Source: CAVQGZ01 sp964400785 (GTDB lineage Bacteria; Actinomycetota; Actinomycetes; Jiangellales; Jiangellaceae). From it: a DNA stretch of 64,000 nt. Positions 1-9,288 of this stretch are shown piece after piece (positions within the stretch are counted from its first letter, which is position 1; each line of letters starts with the position of its first letter). The notes under the pieces are model-generated. The model saw only the letters and a list, made by a program, of their open reading frames with translations, was not told where the DNA came from and searched no databases. The position numbers and the translations under genes are program-made. Location: positions 62,001 through 126,000 of the forward strand of contig CAYNWB010000001.1 in assembly GCA_964400785.1 (NCBI GenBank), read 5' to 3'.

Positions 1-441
1 CCCCGACGTTGTCGGCGTGACCTTCGAACGCGCTGGCCAGCGCGATCACCGCCGCGTCGTCCAGCGCGCCTGCCCTGCCCACGGTGTCGGCGAGCTCACG
101 AGCGGCCACCAGTCCAGCGATCGTTGCGGCGGCCGACGATCCCAGGCCACGCCCGTGCGGGATGCGGTTGGTGGTCGTCAGCTCCAGTCCCGGCTGCGCG
201 AGGCCTGCGTGCTCGAGACCGGTTCGCAGCGCCCTGACGACCAGGTGCGACTCGTCTCGCGCGACGGTGTCGGCACCCTCACCGGTGACCCGCACCGAGC
301 AGCCCGTCGGCCGGGTGCGCACCTCGACGTCGTCGAACCACGCCAGCGCCAGGCCCGCGGCGTCGAAGGCCGGTCCCAGGTTGGCACTGGTCGCCGGTAC
401 CCGCAGGCTCACGGTGCCCGCAGGTGTCGTCCGGGGGCCGG

Positions 442-445
<4 letters not shown>
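1..445 (-). CDS. thrB: Homoserine kinase, N-terminal part (runs off window)
   Basis: Homoserine kinase phosphorylates homoserine with ATP in threonine synthesis, in the cytoplasm. Only the first 148 codons are present; the 3' end lies beyond position 1. The visible part has the GHMP-kinase start (LRVPATSANLGPAFDAAG) and the glycine-rich ATP loop PHGRGLGSSAA around residues 97-107, as expected. The ATG at 445 overlaps the thrC stop by 4 bp (ATGA), so it is translationally coupled as the last gene of hom-thrC-thrB. The call is firm from motif and context. Confidence 0.95.
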
Positions 446-1506
<1,061 letters not shown>

Positions 1507-2793
1507 CTAGAGCGCCTCCACTCGCAGCACCGACACCACCGAGCGCACCATCGGAGCGCGCCGCAGGTCGTCGACGGTGGCGTCCAGCGCCCGCTTGGCA
1601 GCCGGATGCGTCACGATGACGAGCTCCGCGTCCTGCCGGTCACGGATCCGCTGACGCACCGTCTCGATCGACACGCCGTGCTGGGCGAACACCCCGGCGA
1701 CACCGGCGAGCACACCGGGCCGGTCGTCCACGTCGACCACCAGGTGGTAGCGGGTCAGCGCGTCGCCCGACGGGGCCACCCGAACCTCGGCGTAGGTGCT
1801 CTCCCCCACGCCCACGACACCGTGCACCCGGTTGCGGGCTGTGGTGACGACGTCCCCCAGAACGGCGCTGGCGGTGGGCTCTCCCCCGGCACCCTGGCCG
1901 TAGAACATCAGCTGACCGGCCGCCTCGGCCTCGACGACCACAGCGTTGAACGCCCCGTGGACGCTGCCGAGAGGATGGTTGCGCGGGATGATCGCCGGCG
2001 CCACCCACACACTGATCCGCTGGTCGTCGATGCGGTCGGCGACCGCCAGCAGCTTGACGACACCGTCCATCTGCTGGGCGCTGAGGATGTCGTCGCTGGT
2101 GACTCCGCGGATGCCGGCGACCTCGACCTGGTCGGCCGTGACGCGGGTGTGGAACGCGAGCGAGGCGAGGATCGCGGCCTTGGCCGCAGCGTCGTGCCCG
2201 TCGACGTCCGCGCTCGGGTCGGCCTCGGCGTACCCCAGCCGCTGGGTATCGGCGATGACCGACTCCAGGTCGTCACCCTCGACGTCCATCCGGTCGAGCA
2301 CGTAGTTCGTGGTGCCGTTGACGATGCCCATGACCCGACGCACCCGGTCACCGACCAGCGACTCCCGCAGGGGACGCAGCAGCGGGATGGCACCGGCGAC
2401 GGCGGCCTCGAAGTACAGGTCGACGTCGTTGCGCCGGGCGGCCTCGTGCAACGCCGCGCCGTCGGCCGCCATCAGGGCCTTGTTGGCGGTCACCACCGAG
2501 GCGCCGCTGCGCATGGCGGCGAGAACCAGGCTGCGTGCCGGCTCGATGCCGCCGAGCAGCTCGACGACGACGTCGACGTCCCCGCGGGTCACCAGGCCCA
2601 TGGCATCGTCGGTCAGCAGGTGAGCGGCGACCCCGGGCCGCGGACGCGTGGTGTCGCGCACCGCGACACCGACGAGCTCCAGCGGGCGTCCCACCCTGGG
2701 AGTGAGGTCGTCGGCGTGCTCGGCCAGCAGGCGGACGACTTGTCCGCCCACGTTGCCGCAGCCCAGCAGGGCGATACGAACGGGCTCAGCCAT
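1507..2793 (-). CDS. hom: Homoserine dehydrogenase
   Basis: The enzyme reduces aspartate semialdehyde to homoserine, the branch point to threonine and methionine. The 428 residues begin with a Rossmann fingerprint (LLGCGNVGG). The central catalytic domain carries the NGTTNYVLDRM stretch, and a C-terminal ACT domain (VDVDDRPGVLAGVAG) is the usual site of threonine feedback inhibition. A GGAGG sequence lies upstream of the ATG at 2793, though the spacing is long. Only 30 bp separate it from lysA, so the two may be co-transcribed. Confidence 0.97.
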   Translation of the reverse strand: MAEPVRIALLGCGNVGGQVVRLLAEHADDLTPRVGRPLELVGVAVRDTTRPRPGVAAHLLTDDAMGLVTRGDVDVVVELLGGIEPARSLVLAAMRSGASVVTANKALMAADGAALHEAARRNDVDLYFEAAVAGAIPLLRPLRESLVGDRVRRVMGIVNGTTNYVLDRMDVEGDDLESVIADTQRLGYAEADPSADVDGHDAAAKAAILASLAFHTRVTADQVEVAGIRGVTSDDILSAQQMDGVVKLLAVADRIDDQRISVWVAPAIIPRNHPLGSVHGAFNAVVVEAEAAGQLMFYGQGAGGEPTASAVLGDVVTTARNRVHGVVGVGESTYAEVRVAPSGDALTRYHLVVDVDDRPGVLAGVAGVFAQHGVSIETVRQRIRDRQDAELVIVTHPAAKRALDATVDDLRRAPMVRSVVSVLRVEAL

Positions 2794-2823
2794 GACGGGT
2801 CGCGTTCCTCCGTGCCAGTAGGG

Positions 2824-4209
2824 TCAGCCGACGTCGCAGGCCAGCAGGTCGATCATGCTCTCACGCCGCACGATCACCCGGGCTGCCTCGTCGGTGACCG
2901 CCACGACAGGGGGACGCGCCACCACGTTGTAGTTGCTGGCCATCGAGCGGCAGTAGGCCCCGGTCGCCGCCACCGCCAGCAGGTCACCGTGCCGGGTGTC
3001 GGCGGGCAGCCAGGCGTCGCGCACGACCACGTCGCCGGACTCGCAGTGCTTGCCCACGATGCGGGCCAGCATCAGCGGCCCGATCGGGGTGCGGTTCGCC
3101 AGCGTGACGGTGTACTCCGCGTCGTACAGAGCGGTGCGGATGTTGTCGCTCATGCCTCCGTCGACGCTCACGTAGGTGCGAATCCCGTCCACGTCCTTGA
3201 CCGTGCCGACCTCGTAGACCGTGAGCGTGCCGGGCCCGACCAGGGCGCGACCGGGTTCGACGGCCACTCTCGGTGCGGTCAGGCCGGCGCGCTCGCACTC
3301 GCCACGCACGATGTCGAGAAGTCGACGGGCCAGCTGGGTCAACGGCTCGGGGTCGTCGGAGGCGACGTAGGCGATACCGAGCCCACCCCCCAGGTCGAGC
3401 TCGGGGAGCTGCACACCCGTCTGCTCGTTGATCTGAACCAGCAGCTCGACCATCCGGTGCGCCGCGACCTCGAACCCGGCGGTGTCGAAGATCTGCGACC
3501 CGATGTGCGAGTGCAGCCCACGCAGCTCGATGGACGGCTCTGCGAGCGCGCGCCGGACGGCCTCGAGGGCGTCCCCACTCGCGCGAGAGAAGCCGAACTT
3601 CACGTCCTCGTGCGCGGTGGCGATGTACTCATGGGTGTGCGCCTCGACCCCGACACGCACGCGCAGCAGCACCGGCTGCACTCGTCCGTGCCGGGCAGCG
3701 ATGCCGGCGAGCTGCTCGAGCTCGTCGAACGAGTCCACCACCACGAGCCCGACCCCCGACCGCACCGCGGTCTCGATCTCGTCGGCCGACTTGTTGTTGC
3801 CGTGCAGGGCGATCCGTTCGCGCGGGAAGTCGACGTCGAGAGCGATCTGCAGCTCGCCACCGGTGCAGACGTCGATGCTCAGGCCCTCCTCGGCGACCCA
3901 GCGGGCCACAGCCCGGCTGAGGAAAGCCTTGGCGGCGTAGAACACCTCGCAGCCGGCGAACGCCTCGCGGAACTCCCGGGCCCGAGCACGAAAGTCGGTC
4001 TCGTCCATGACGAAGGCCGGCGTGCCGTGCTCGGCGACGAGGCTCGGGACCGAGTGACCGCGCAGCACCAGCTCCCCGGTCACGGCGTCCCGGGTGAGCC
4101 CCCGAGGCCAGACGTGTCCGGCCAGGGCTGCCGGGTCGGCCGGCGGAAGCCCGGGCCCCGGCTCGGGGACGAAGTCGGCATGGCGCGGTCCTGCGGGATG
4201 AGCGGGCAC
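2824..4209 (-). CDS. lysA: Diaminopimelate decarboxylase
   Basis: LysA removes CO2 from meso-diaminopimelate to give lysine. The 461-residue chain has the fold-III PLP lysine K94 in FYAAKAF, the HGNNKS motif, and the GGGLGIAY phosphate-binding loop. The GTG at 4209 is chosen because translation then begins VPAHPAGPRHAD, matching the N-terminus of Streptomyces LysA as remembered, and because a TACGCT -10 hexamer ends 8 nt before it. That arrangement suggests a leaderless message. A longer GTG start at 4260 is possible but would overlap the promoter. Confidence 0.96.
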   Translation of the reverse strand: MPAHPAGPRHADFVPEPGPGLPPADPAALAGHVWPRGLTRDAVTGELVLRGHSVPSLVAEHGTPAFVMDETDFRARAREFREAFAGCEVFYAAKAFLSRAVARWVAEEGLSIDVCTGGELQIALDVDFPRERIALHGNNKSADEIETAVRSGVGLVVVDSFDELEQLAGIAARHGRVQPVLLRVRVGVEAHTHEYIATAHEDVKFGFSRASGDALEAVRRALAEPSIELRGLHSHIGSQIFDTAGFEVAAHRMVELLVQINEQTGVQLPELDLGGGLGIAYVASDDPEPLTQLARRLLDIVRGECERAGLTAPRVAVEPGRALVGPGTLTVYEVGTVKDVDGIRTYVSVDGGMSDNIRTALYDAEYTVTLANRTPIGPLMLARIVGKHCESGDVVVRDAWLPADTRHGDLLAVAATGAYCRSMASNYNVVARPPVVAVTDEAARVIVRRESMIDLLACDVG

Positions 4210-4217
4210 GCGCCGAA

Positions 4218-4223
4218 AGCGTA
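4218..4223 (-). promoter_or_regulatory. -10 element of lysA (leaderless)
   Basis: TACGCT ends 8 nt before the GTG at 4209 and no Shine-Dalgarno sequence is present. This spacing places the transcription start at or next to the start codon and supports the shorter LysA start. Confidence 0.5.
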
Positions 4224-4234
4224 GAGGCGTCGCG

Positions 4235-5503
4235 TCACTGCTGGGCGCTGGCCCGACCACGCGAGGGCATCGGCTCGACCGACGGCTCGCTCTCGATGCG
4301 GGCGTGGGTGCTCACGACCCACCGCCCGTACCGGCGCGACAGCGGACTGGCGCTCACACCGTGCGCCACCACGCTCAGCAGCACCGTGAGACCCAGCACC
4401 CCCCCGATGTCGACGAGGAAGGGGTCGTCACCGAGGGTCTCGACCGCGAGCAGCCCGAACACGATGGTGGCGATGCCCCGAGGCCCGAACCACCCGAGGA
4501 AGGCCACGGTGGGCCAGCGAAAGCCGGTTCCGGCAAGCGCCAGCGCCACCGGCACGACACGCAGCACCGTGAGGGCCGCCACAGCCACGGCCACCCACTG
4601 CCAGCGGAGCCCCGACCCCAGGGTGGAGACCAGCAGACCGCCGGCCAGGAACCACAGCACCGCGCCGAGCAGGTCGGCGGCGAGCTCGAGGGTCACCGAC
4701 ACCTCGGCCTCCTCGGCGACACATCGCGACGCCCGTCCGAACAGCAGCCCGCCGACGAAGGCCGCGATGAAGGCGTTCGCCCCCGTCACCTCTGCCGTGC
4801 CGAAGGCCAGCACCGGCAGCACGAGAACGGCCAGGGATCGGGCCCGAGGCGAGCTCCAGGCTGCCGCGCGTGACGCGTCCAGCAGCGCTGCGCCCACGAG
4901 CCCGAGCACCGCTCCGATCGCGACCCCCCGCAGCACCGGGCCTGCCGCCAGGCTCAGGACTTCGTCGCCCACACCCCCCGTCGACTCGGCCAGCACGGCC
5001 AGAGCAGCCAGAACCACCGGGGTGGCGAGCCCGTCGTTCAGCCCGCTCTCCACGTTCAGCGCCCGTCGGACGCGCACGGGGACGACGGGGTTCATGACGG
5101 TGGGGGCACCGAGCCCGGCATCCGTCGGCGTCACCGCGCCGGCGATCAGCACCGCGCCGGCCACCCCGATGGCCGGCAGCAGCCACATGCTGGCGGCCGT
5201 CGTCAGCGCCAGCGCGACCGGGAACCCTACGGCCAGCAGCCGCACCGAGATCCAGGGGTCACGCCGCAGGTCGGCCAGCCGGACAGTGCTGGCGTCGTGG
5301 AACAGCACGATCACCAGCGTCACCTCGGCCAGCACCCGGATCGTCCCCGCGCCGAGGTCGATGCCGAGGGCGGCCACCAGCCCCGCTCCGGCCACGATGA
5401 ACGCCATCGGCGCCGTCAGGCCCCAGCTCTCGAGGCGACGTCCGACGAGGGACCAGACGAACAGCAGCAGCGCAACCGTTGCGAGCGCCAGCCCTTCGGT
5501 CAC
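4235..5503 (-). CDS. CPA1-family cation/proton antiporter
   Basis: A 422-residue integral membrane protein of the NhaP/CPA1 type with about 12 hydrophobic segments. It would exchange Na+ or K+ for H+ across the cytoplasmic membrane. Family residues visible include the central GAVTPTDAGL stretch (Asp pair region), the NVESGLNDGLATP motif, and GWFGPRGIATIVFG near the C-terminus. The GTG at 5503 overlaps the argS stop (GTGA), so it is coupled to argS despite the unrelated job. Ion specificity cannot be read from sequence. Confidence 0.9.
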   Translation of the reverse strand: MTEGLALATVALLLFVWSLVGRRLESWGLTAPMAFIVAGAGLVAALGIDLGAGTIRVLAEVTLVIVLFHDASTVRLADLRRDPWISVRLLAVGFPVALALTTAASMWLLPAIGVAGAVLIAGAVTPTDAGLGAPTVMNPVVPVRVRRALNVESGLNDGLATPVVLAALAVLAESTGGVGDEVLSLAAGPVLRGVAIGAVLGLVGAALLDASRAAAWSSPRARSLAVLVLPVLAFGTAEVTGANAFIAAFVGGLLFGRASRCVAEEAEVSVTLELAADLLGAVLWFLAGGLLVSTLGSGLRWQWVAVAVAALTVLRVVPVALALAGTGFRWPTVAFLGWFGPRGIATIVFGLLAVETLGDDPFLVDIGGVLGLTVLLSVVAHGVSASPLSRRYGRWVVSTHARIESEPSVEPMPSRGRASAQQ

Positions 5504-7155
5504 ATGCGCACCGGGGCCTGCACGCCCAGCAGGCCCAGACCGTTGGCCAGCACCTGTCGTGTGGCCGTCACCAGCCACAGCCGCGCCCGGTGCAGGTCGC
5601 CGGCCTGCTCGTCGCCCTGCGGAAGCACTCGGCACTCGTCGTAGAACTTGTGGAACGTCGCCGCGGTCTGCTCGAGGTAGCGGGCGACCCGGTGCGGTTC
5701 GCGCAGCTCGGCTGCCGTGGCCACCACGCGGGGAAACTCGCCCAGCGCCCCCAGCACCGCCGTCTCGCGGGGATGGTCCAGCAACGACGGGTCGAGCTGC
5801 CCGAGGTCGATGCCGAGCTCGGCGGCGTTGCGCAGGATCGACGCGAGCCGGGCGTGGGCGTACTGGACGTAGAACACCGGGTTGTCGGCGGTCTGCCTGG
5901 TCACGAGGTCGAGGTCGAGTGTCATCGGGGAGTCCGCGGGGTACCGGCACAGCGAGTACCGCACGCCGTCGACCCCGGCCACGTCGACCACGTCCTGCAG
6001 GGTGACGATGGTGCCCGCCCGCTTGGACAGCCGCATCTCCTCGCCGCCCTGCATGATCTTGACCATCTGGCCGATCAGCACGTCGAGGGTCTGCTCGGGG
6101 TCGTCCCCCGCGCACGCTGCGATCGCGGTGAGCCGACCCACGTAGCCGTGGTGGTCGGCGCCGAGCAGGTACAGGCAGGTGTCGAACCCGCGTTCTCGCT
6201 TGTCCACGTAGTAGGCGCTGTCGGAGGCGAAGTAGGTGTACTCGCCGTCCTGCTTGACCAGCACACGGTCCTTGTCGTCACCGAAGTCGGAGGTGCGCAT
6301 GTACAGCGCGCCGTCGGCCTCGTAGAGACGTCCCTGCCGCGCCAGGACGTCGATCGCGTGCGCGACCTTGCCCGAGGCGTGCAGCTCTCGCTCGGACGTC
6401 CAGACGTCGAAGACGGTACGAAAGTGCGTCAGCTGGTCCCGCTGCTCTGCCAGCTGCCGGTGGTAGCCCTCCTCCCGAAAGGCAGCCACCTGCTGGTCGT
6501 CGGGCAGCGTGACGATGTCGGGCCGGTCTGCCACGATCTGCGCGGACAGCTCGTGCACGTACTGGCCGTGGTACCCGTCCGGTGGCACCGGCTGCTGGTG
6601 GGCGACGGCCATGAGCGACTCACCGAAACGGTCGAGCTGGGCGCCCCGGTCGTTGACGTAGAACTCTCGGGTCACCTCAGCACCCGCTGCGGCCAGCACC
6701 CTGGCCAGGGCGTCCCCGAGGGCCGCCCAGCGGGTGTGGCCGAGGTGCAGCGGCCCGGTCGGGTTGGCCGAGATGAACTCGACGTTGACCCGGCGCCCCC
6801 CCAAGGCGTCGCTGTGCCCGTAGGCCTCACCGGCCTCGACGATGGTGGCGGCCAGCTGCCCCGCCGCCGCCGCGTCCAAGGTCATGTTCACGAAGCCGGG
6901 GCCTGCGACCGACGCGTCCGCGACGCCTGGCTGCTCGCGCAGTCGCTGGGCCAGGTCGGTGGCCAGCTCGCGCGGCACCAGCCCGGCCCGCTTGCCGGCC
7001 TGCATGGCCGCGTTGGTCGCGTAGTCACCGTGCTCGGGGTTGCGGGGTCGCTCGACGGTCACCGACGCAGGGACCGCCGAGACGTCACCCCCGAGGTGGT
7101 CGACAGCCGCGACCAGGCAGCGGGATACCAGGACGGCCAGGTCATCGGGTGTCAC
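5500..7155 (-). CDS. argS: Arginyl-tRNA synthetase
   Basis: This class I synthetase charges tRNA-Arg. The 551 residues show the N-terminal Add-1 domain, the HIGH-type signature HLGHTRW after NPTGPL, a KMSKS-like loop MRLSKRAGT, and the C-terminal helical anticodon-binding domain ending in VRM. The GTG start at 7155 is supported by a TAGGCT -10 hexamer 6 nt upstream without a ribosome binding site, which points to a leaderless transcript. A tRNA-Arg(CCG) gene lies 69 bp away on the opposite strand. Confidence 0.98.
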   Translation of the reverse strand: MTPDDLAVLVSRCLVAAVDHLGGDVSAVPASVTVERPRNPEHGDYATNAAMQAGKRAGLVPRELATDLAQRLREQPGVADASVAGPGFVNMTLDAAAAGQLAATIVEAGEAYGHSDALGGRRVNVEFISANPTGPLHLGHTRWAALGDALARVLAAAGAEVTREFYVNDRGAQLDRFGESLMAVAHQQPVPPDGYHGQYVHELSAQIVADRPDIVTLPDDQQVAAFREEGYHRQLAEQRDQLTHFRTVFDVWTSERELHASGKVAHAIDVLARQGRLYEADGALYMRTSDFGDDKDRVLVKQDGEYTYFASDSAYYVDKRERGFDTCLYLLGADHHGYVGRLTAIAACAGDDPEQTLDVLIGQMVKIMQGGEEMRLSKRAGTIVTLQDVVDVAGVDGVRYSLCRYPADSPMTLDLDLVTRQTADNPVFYVQYAHARLASILRNAAELGIDLGQLDPSLLDHPRETAVLGALGEFPRVVATAAELREPHRVARYLEQTAATFHKFYDECRVLPQGDEQAGDLHRARLWLVTATRQVLANGLGLLGVQAPVRM

Positions 7156-7161
7156 GGCGTC

Positions 7162-7167
7162 AGCCTA
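7162..7167 (-). promoter_or_regulatory. -10 element of argS (leaderless)
   Basis: TAGGCT is separated by 6 nt from the argS GTG at 7155, with no Shine-Dalgarno sequence between them. Confidence 0.5.
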
Positions 7168-7190
7168 GGGACCGGCCGGGGCGTGCGCGC

Positions 7191-7199
7191 TGATACCCT
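7191..7199 (+). promoter_or_regulatory. Extended -10 promoter of tRNA-Arg
   Basis: TGATACCCT fits an extended -10 (TGnTAnnnT). It lies 26 nt before the mature tRNA 5' end, inside the 69-bp argS-tRNA divergent region. No convincing -35 box was seen. Confidence 0.35.
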
Positions 7200-7224
7200 C
7201 GCGGCTGCGGGTCCGTCCCGCCGG

Positions 7225-7296
7225 GCCCCCGTAGCTCAGGGGATAGAGCACCGCCCTCCGGAGGCGGGTGCGCAGGTTCGAATCCTGCCGGGGGCG
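7225..7296 (+). tRNA. tRNA-Arg (anticodon CCG)
   Basis: A full cloverleaf can be folded. The 7-bp acceptor stem is 7225-7231 with 7289-7295, the D-arm is GCTC/GAGC, and the anticodon stem is CCGCC/GGCGG around loop CTCCGGA with anticodon CCG at 7258-7260. The T-arm is GCAGG/CCTGC around TTCGAAT. The discriminator is G at 7296 and CCA is not encoded. It reads the CGG arginine codon, which is common at this GC content. Confidence 0.97.
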
Positions 7297-7376
7297 CCCT
7301 CTTCCCGGAGCCTTCCCTTGCTGGGCGTGATCATTTCGCCGGTGGGGTCGGCGGGCAGGGGTGCGGTGCGACCGGG

Positions 7377-8174
7377 CTACGTCTGCATCGAGAGGACGTA
7401 GAACATCGCGCCCTGGGGGTCGGCGAGCAGGGCCCATCGGCCCATGTCGATGTCCATCGGTCCGACGACGAGCGCGCCGCCGAGCTGCTGGGCCCGGGCC
7501 ACGCTGTCGTCGCAGTCGGCCACGGTGAAGTAGACGCCCCACATCGAGGGAGCCTCGTCCGGAGTCCCCGGCGGCGTCGCCATGGCCCCCGCCACGGAGG
7601 TGTCCACCCCCTCGGCCGCCTCGCCCTTGGAGTCGAGGTGAGCCACCAGGTAGGGAGTGTCACCAACCGAGGACTGCTCCCACCGCCATCCGAAGAGCTC
7701 CTCGTAGAAGGGCAGGGCGCCGGCCAGGTCGCGAGTCTGCAGCTCGGCCCACGAGTAGGCACCGACCTCGTTGAAGACGTCGGCCCCCTGGTTGTCGCGC
7801 GGCTGCCACAGGCCGAGCACGGCCCCGGACGGGTCGGCGACCACGGCCATGCGTCCCGACGTCATCACGTCGAACGCAGGCACGAGGACGGTTCCGCCGG
7901 CGCCCGGCGTGGCGGCCACCATCTCGTCGACGTCACCGACGAGCACGTATGTCGTCCACCAGGCCGGCACGCCCGCCTCGACCTGCTCGGCGGGCTGCGG
8001 ACCGAGGCCGCACACGAGGCGCCCGTCGAGGCTCAGCATCGTGTAGGTGGTGCCGGCGTCGGTCGGCAGGTCCTGCGCGGTCCAGCCGAACAGAGCGGTG
8101 TAGAAGGCCGTCGCCGCGGCCTGGTCGGGGGTGGCCAGGTCGACCCAGCCCGGGAGTCCGTTGGGGTAGCGCAT
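7377..8174 (-). CDS. VOC (glyoxalase/dioxygenase fold) family protein, two domains
   Basis: A 265-residue protein made of two vicinal-oxygen-chelate repeats, about residues 5-115 and 135-262. Each begins with the pattern WVDLATPD or WAELQTRD followed by AxxFY(T/E)xLFGW. The second repeat ends GRWALLADPQGAMFYVL. Proteins of this build are common in actinobacteria and usually have no assigned substrate; glyoxalase or bleomycin-resistance labels would be over-calls. It stands alone, and a TAGCGT hexamer 7 nt before the ATG suggests leaderless transcription. Confidence 0.85.
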   Translation of the reverse strand: MRYPNGLPGWVDLATPDQAAATAFYTALFGWTAQDLPTDAGTTYTMLSLDGRLVCGLGPQPAEQVEAGVPAWWTTYVLVGDVDEMVAATPGAGGTVLVPAFDVMTSGRMAVVADPSGAVLGLWQPRDNQGADVFNEVGAYSWAELQTRDLAGALPFYEELFGWRWEQSSVGDTPYLVAHLDSKGEAAEGVDTSVAGAMATPPGTPDEAPSMWGVYFTVADCDDSVARAQQLGGALVVGPMDIDMGRWALLADPQGAMFYVLSMQT

Positions 8175-8181
8175 GTGCGCG

Positions 8182-8187
8182 ACGCTA
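8182..8187 (-). promoter_or_regulatory. -10 element of the VOC gene (leaderless)
   Basis: TAGCGT lies 7 nt before the ATG at 8174, with no ribosome binding site in the gap. Confidence 0.45.
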
Positions 8188-8292
8188 CGCCCGCACGAGG
8201 CGGCCGGCCCAGCCTTTTCGACGATCGGGTACCCGGGGGCTGCACGTTCTCCGGTGGCCGACCTGCGCGGCAGCCGGGATCATCGAGGCACC

Positions 8293-9288
8293 ATGAGTGC
8301 CGCCGAGTCGAGGACCCCCGGCCGCGACCGGTCGATCGCCCCGGCCCTGCTGGCTCCCGTCGCGGCGACGGTGCGGCGGATCCTCTCCGGGTCCAGCGAC
8401 GGGGCGAGTGCGACGAACCGCGCCATCGCTCGTCCCGCCGGAGCGCCCGGCTGGTTCGGCCCGTCCAGCGCGGCCTGGCAGGTGCACGGCTCGGTGTCGA
8501 CCTTTCTCGGCGGCATCAGGGCGCTGCTGCTGCAGTCGCTGCACCCGCTGGCGCTCGCGGGGGTCGACAGCCACTCGAGCTACCGCGACGACCCCTTCGG
8601 GCGCCTGCACCGAACCGGGGCTTTCATCGCCGCGACCACCTTCGGCAGCGAGGCCATGGCCCGCCAGACGGTTGAGGCGATCGGTCGCATCCATCAGCAG
8701 GTCTCCGGCACGGCCGCCGACGGGCGCCCGTACTCGGCCACCGACCCGGCGCTGCTGACCTGGGTGCACATCGCGCTGGTCGACTCGATGCTGCAGTCCT
8801 ACCTAGTGTTCGGCACGAACGGGCCGCTGGACGCCGACGACTACGTCGCCGACATGGCGGTGGTGGGCTCGGCCATGGGGGTCCCCGACCCCCCGACGTC
8901 GGCGGCAGCCCTGGCCCAGGCGTTCGCGGACGTCCGTCCTGACCTCACCGGCAGCGCCCACGTGGACGAGGTGCGCCGGTTCGTGCTGCGGCCCCCGCTG
9001 TCGGCCCCGGCGCTGGCCGGGTACACCGTGCTGGCGCGAGCAGCCGAGAACTCACTGCCCGGCTGGGCTCGGCACATGCTGGGCTCTCCCGACCGGTCGG
9101 CGCTGGTGCGCGGGGTCGACCGGAGGGCTGCGTCGCTGCTGCTGGGCACGTTGCAGGTCGCACTCGTGGAGTCGCCGGCACGGCAAGCGGCGCGCGCACG
9201 ACTCGGAGTGCCACTCGAGCAGATGGACAGCCTTCGCCGGGACCGCGAGGCCGCCCGCCGCTCTCACCGGGCGTCGATGCCGACGTAG
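8293..9288 (+). CDS. Oxygenase MpaB family protein (DUF2236)
   Basis: A 331-residue protein resembling the rubber-oxygenase/MpaB catalytic family (former DUF2236), whose characterised members bind heme b. Features are the LLLQSLHPLALAGVDSHS segment with a conserved histidine, the DDPFGRLHRTGAF motif, and WVHIALVDSMLQSY in the middle helices. The ATG at 8293 follows a GAGG. The 3' end overlaps the convergent citrate synthase gene by 25 bp. The substrate is unknown and nothing nearby suggests one. Confidence 0.8.
   Translation: MSAAESRTPGRDRSIAPALLAPVAATVRRILSGSSDGASATNRAIARPAGAPGWFGPSSAAWQVHGSVSTFLGGIRALLLQSLHPLALAGVDSHSSYRDDPFGRLHRTGAFIAATTFGSEAMARQTVEAIGRIHQQVSGTAADGRPYSATDPALLTWVHIALVDSMLQSYLVFGTNGPLDADDYVADMAVVGSAMGVPDPPTSAAALAQAFADVRPDLTGSAHVDEVRRFVLRPPLSAPALAGYTVLARAAENSLPGWARHMLGSPDRSALVRGVDRRAASLLLGTLQVALVESPARQAARARLGVPLEQMDSLRRDREAARRSHRASMPT

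Noticed and set aside
4296..6005. Rightward open frame rich in Ser/Thr/Arg over the antiporter gene
   Set aside because: Antisense of a clear membrane protein; no start signal or motif.
9264..9288. Convergent 25-bp overlap of the MpaB-type gene and gltA as antisense control
   Set aside because: Short convergent overlaps are frequent in this compact genome and nothing further supports regulation.
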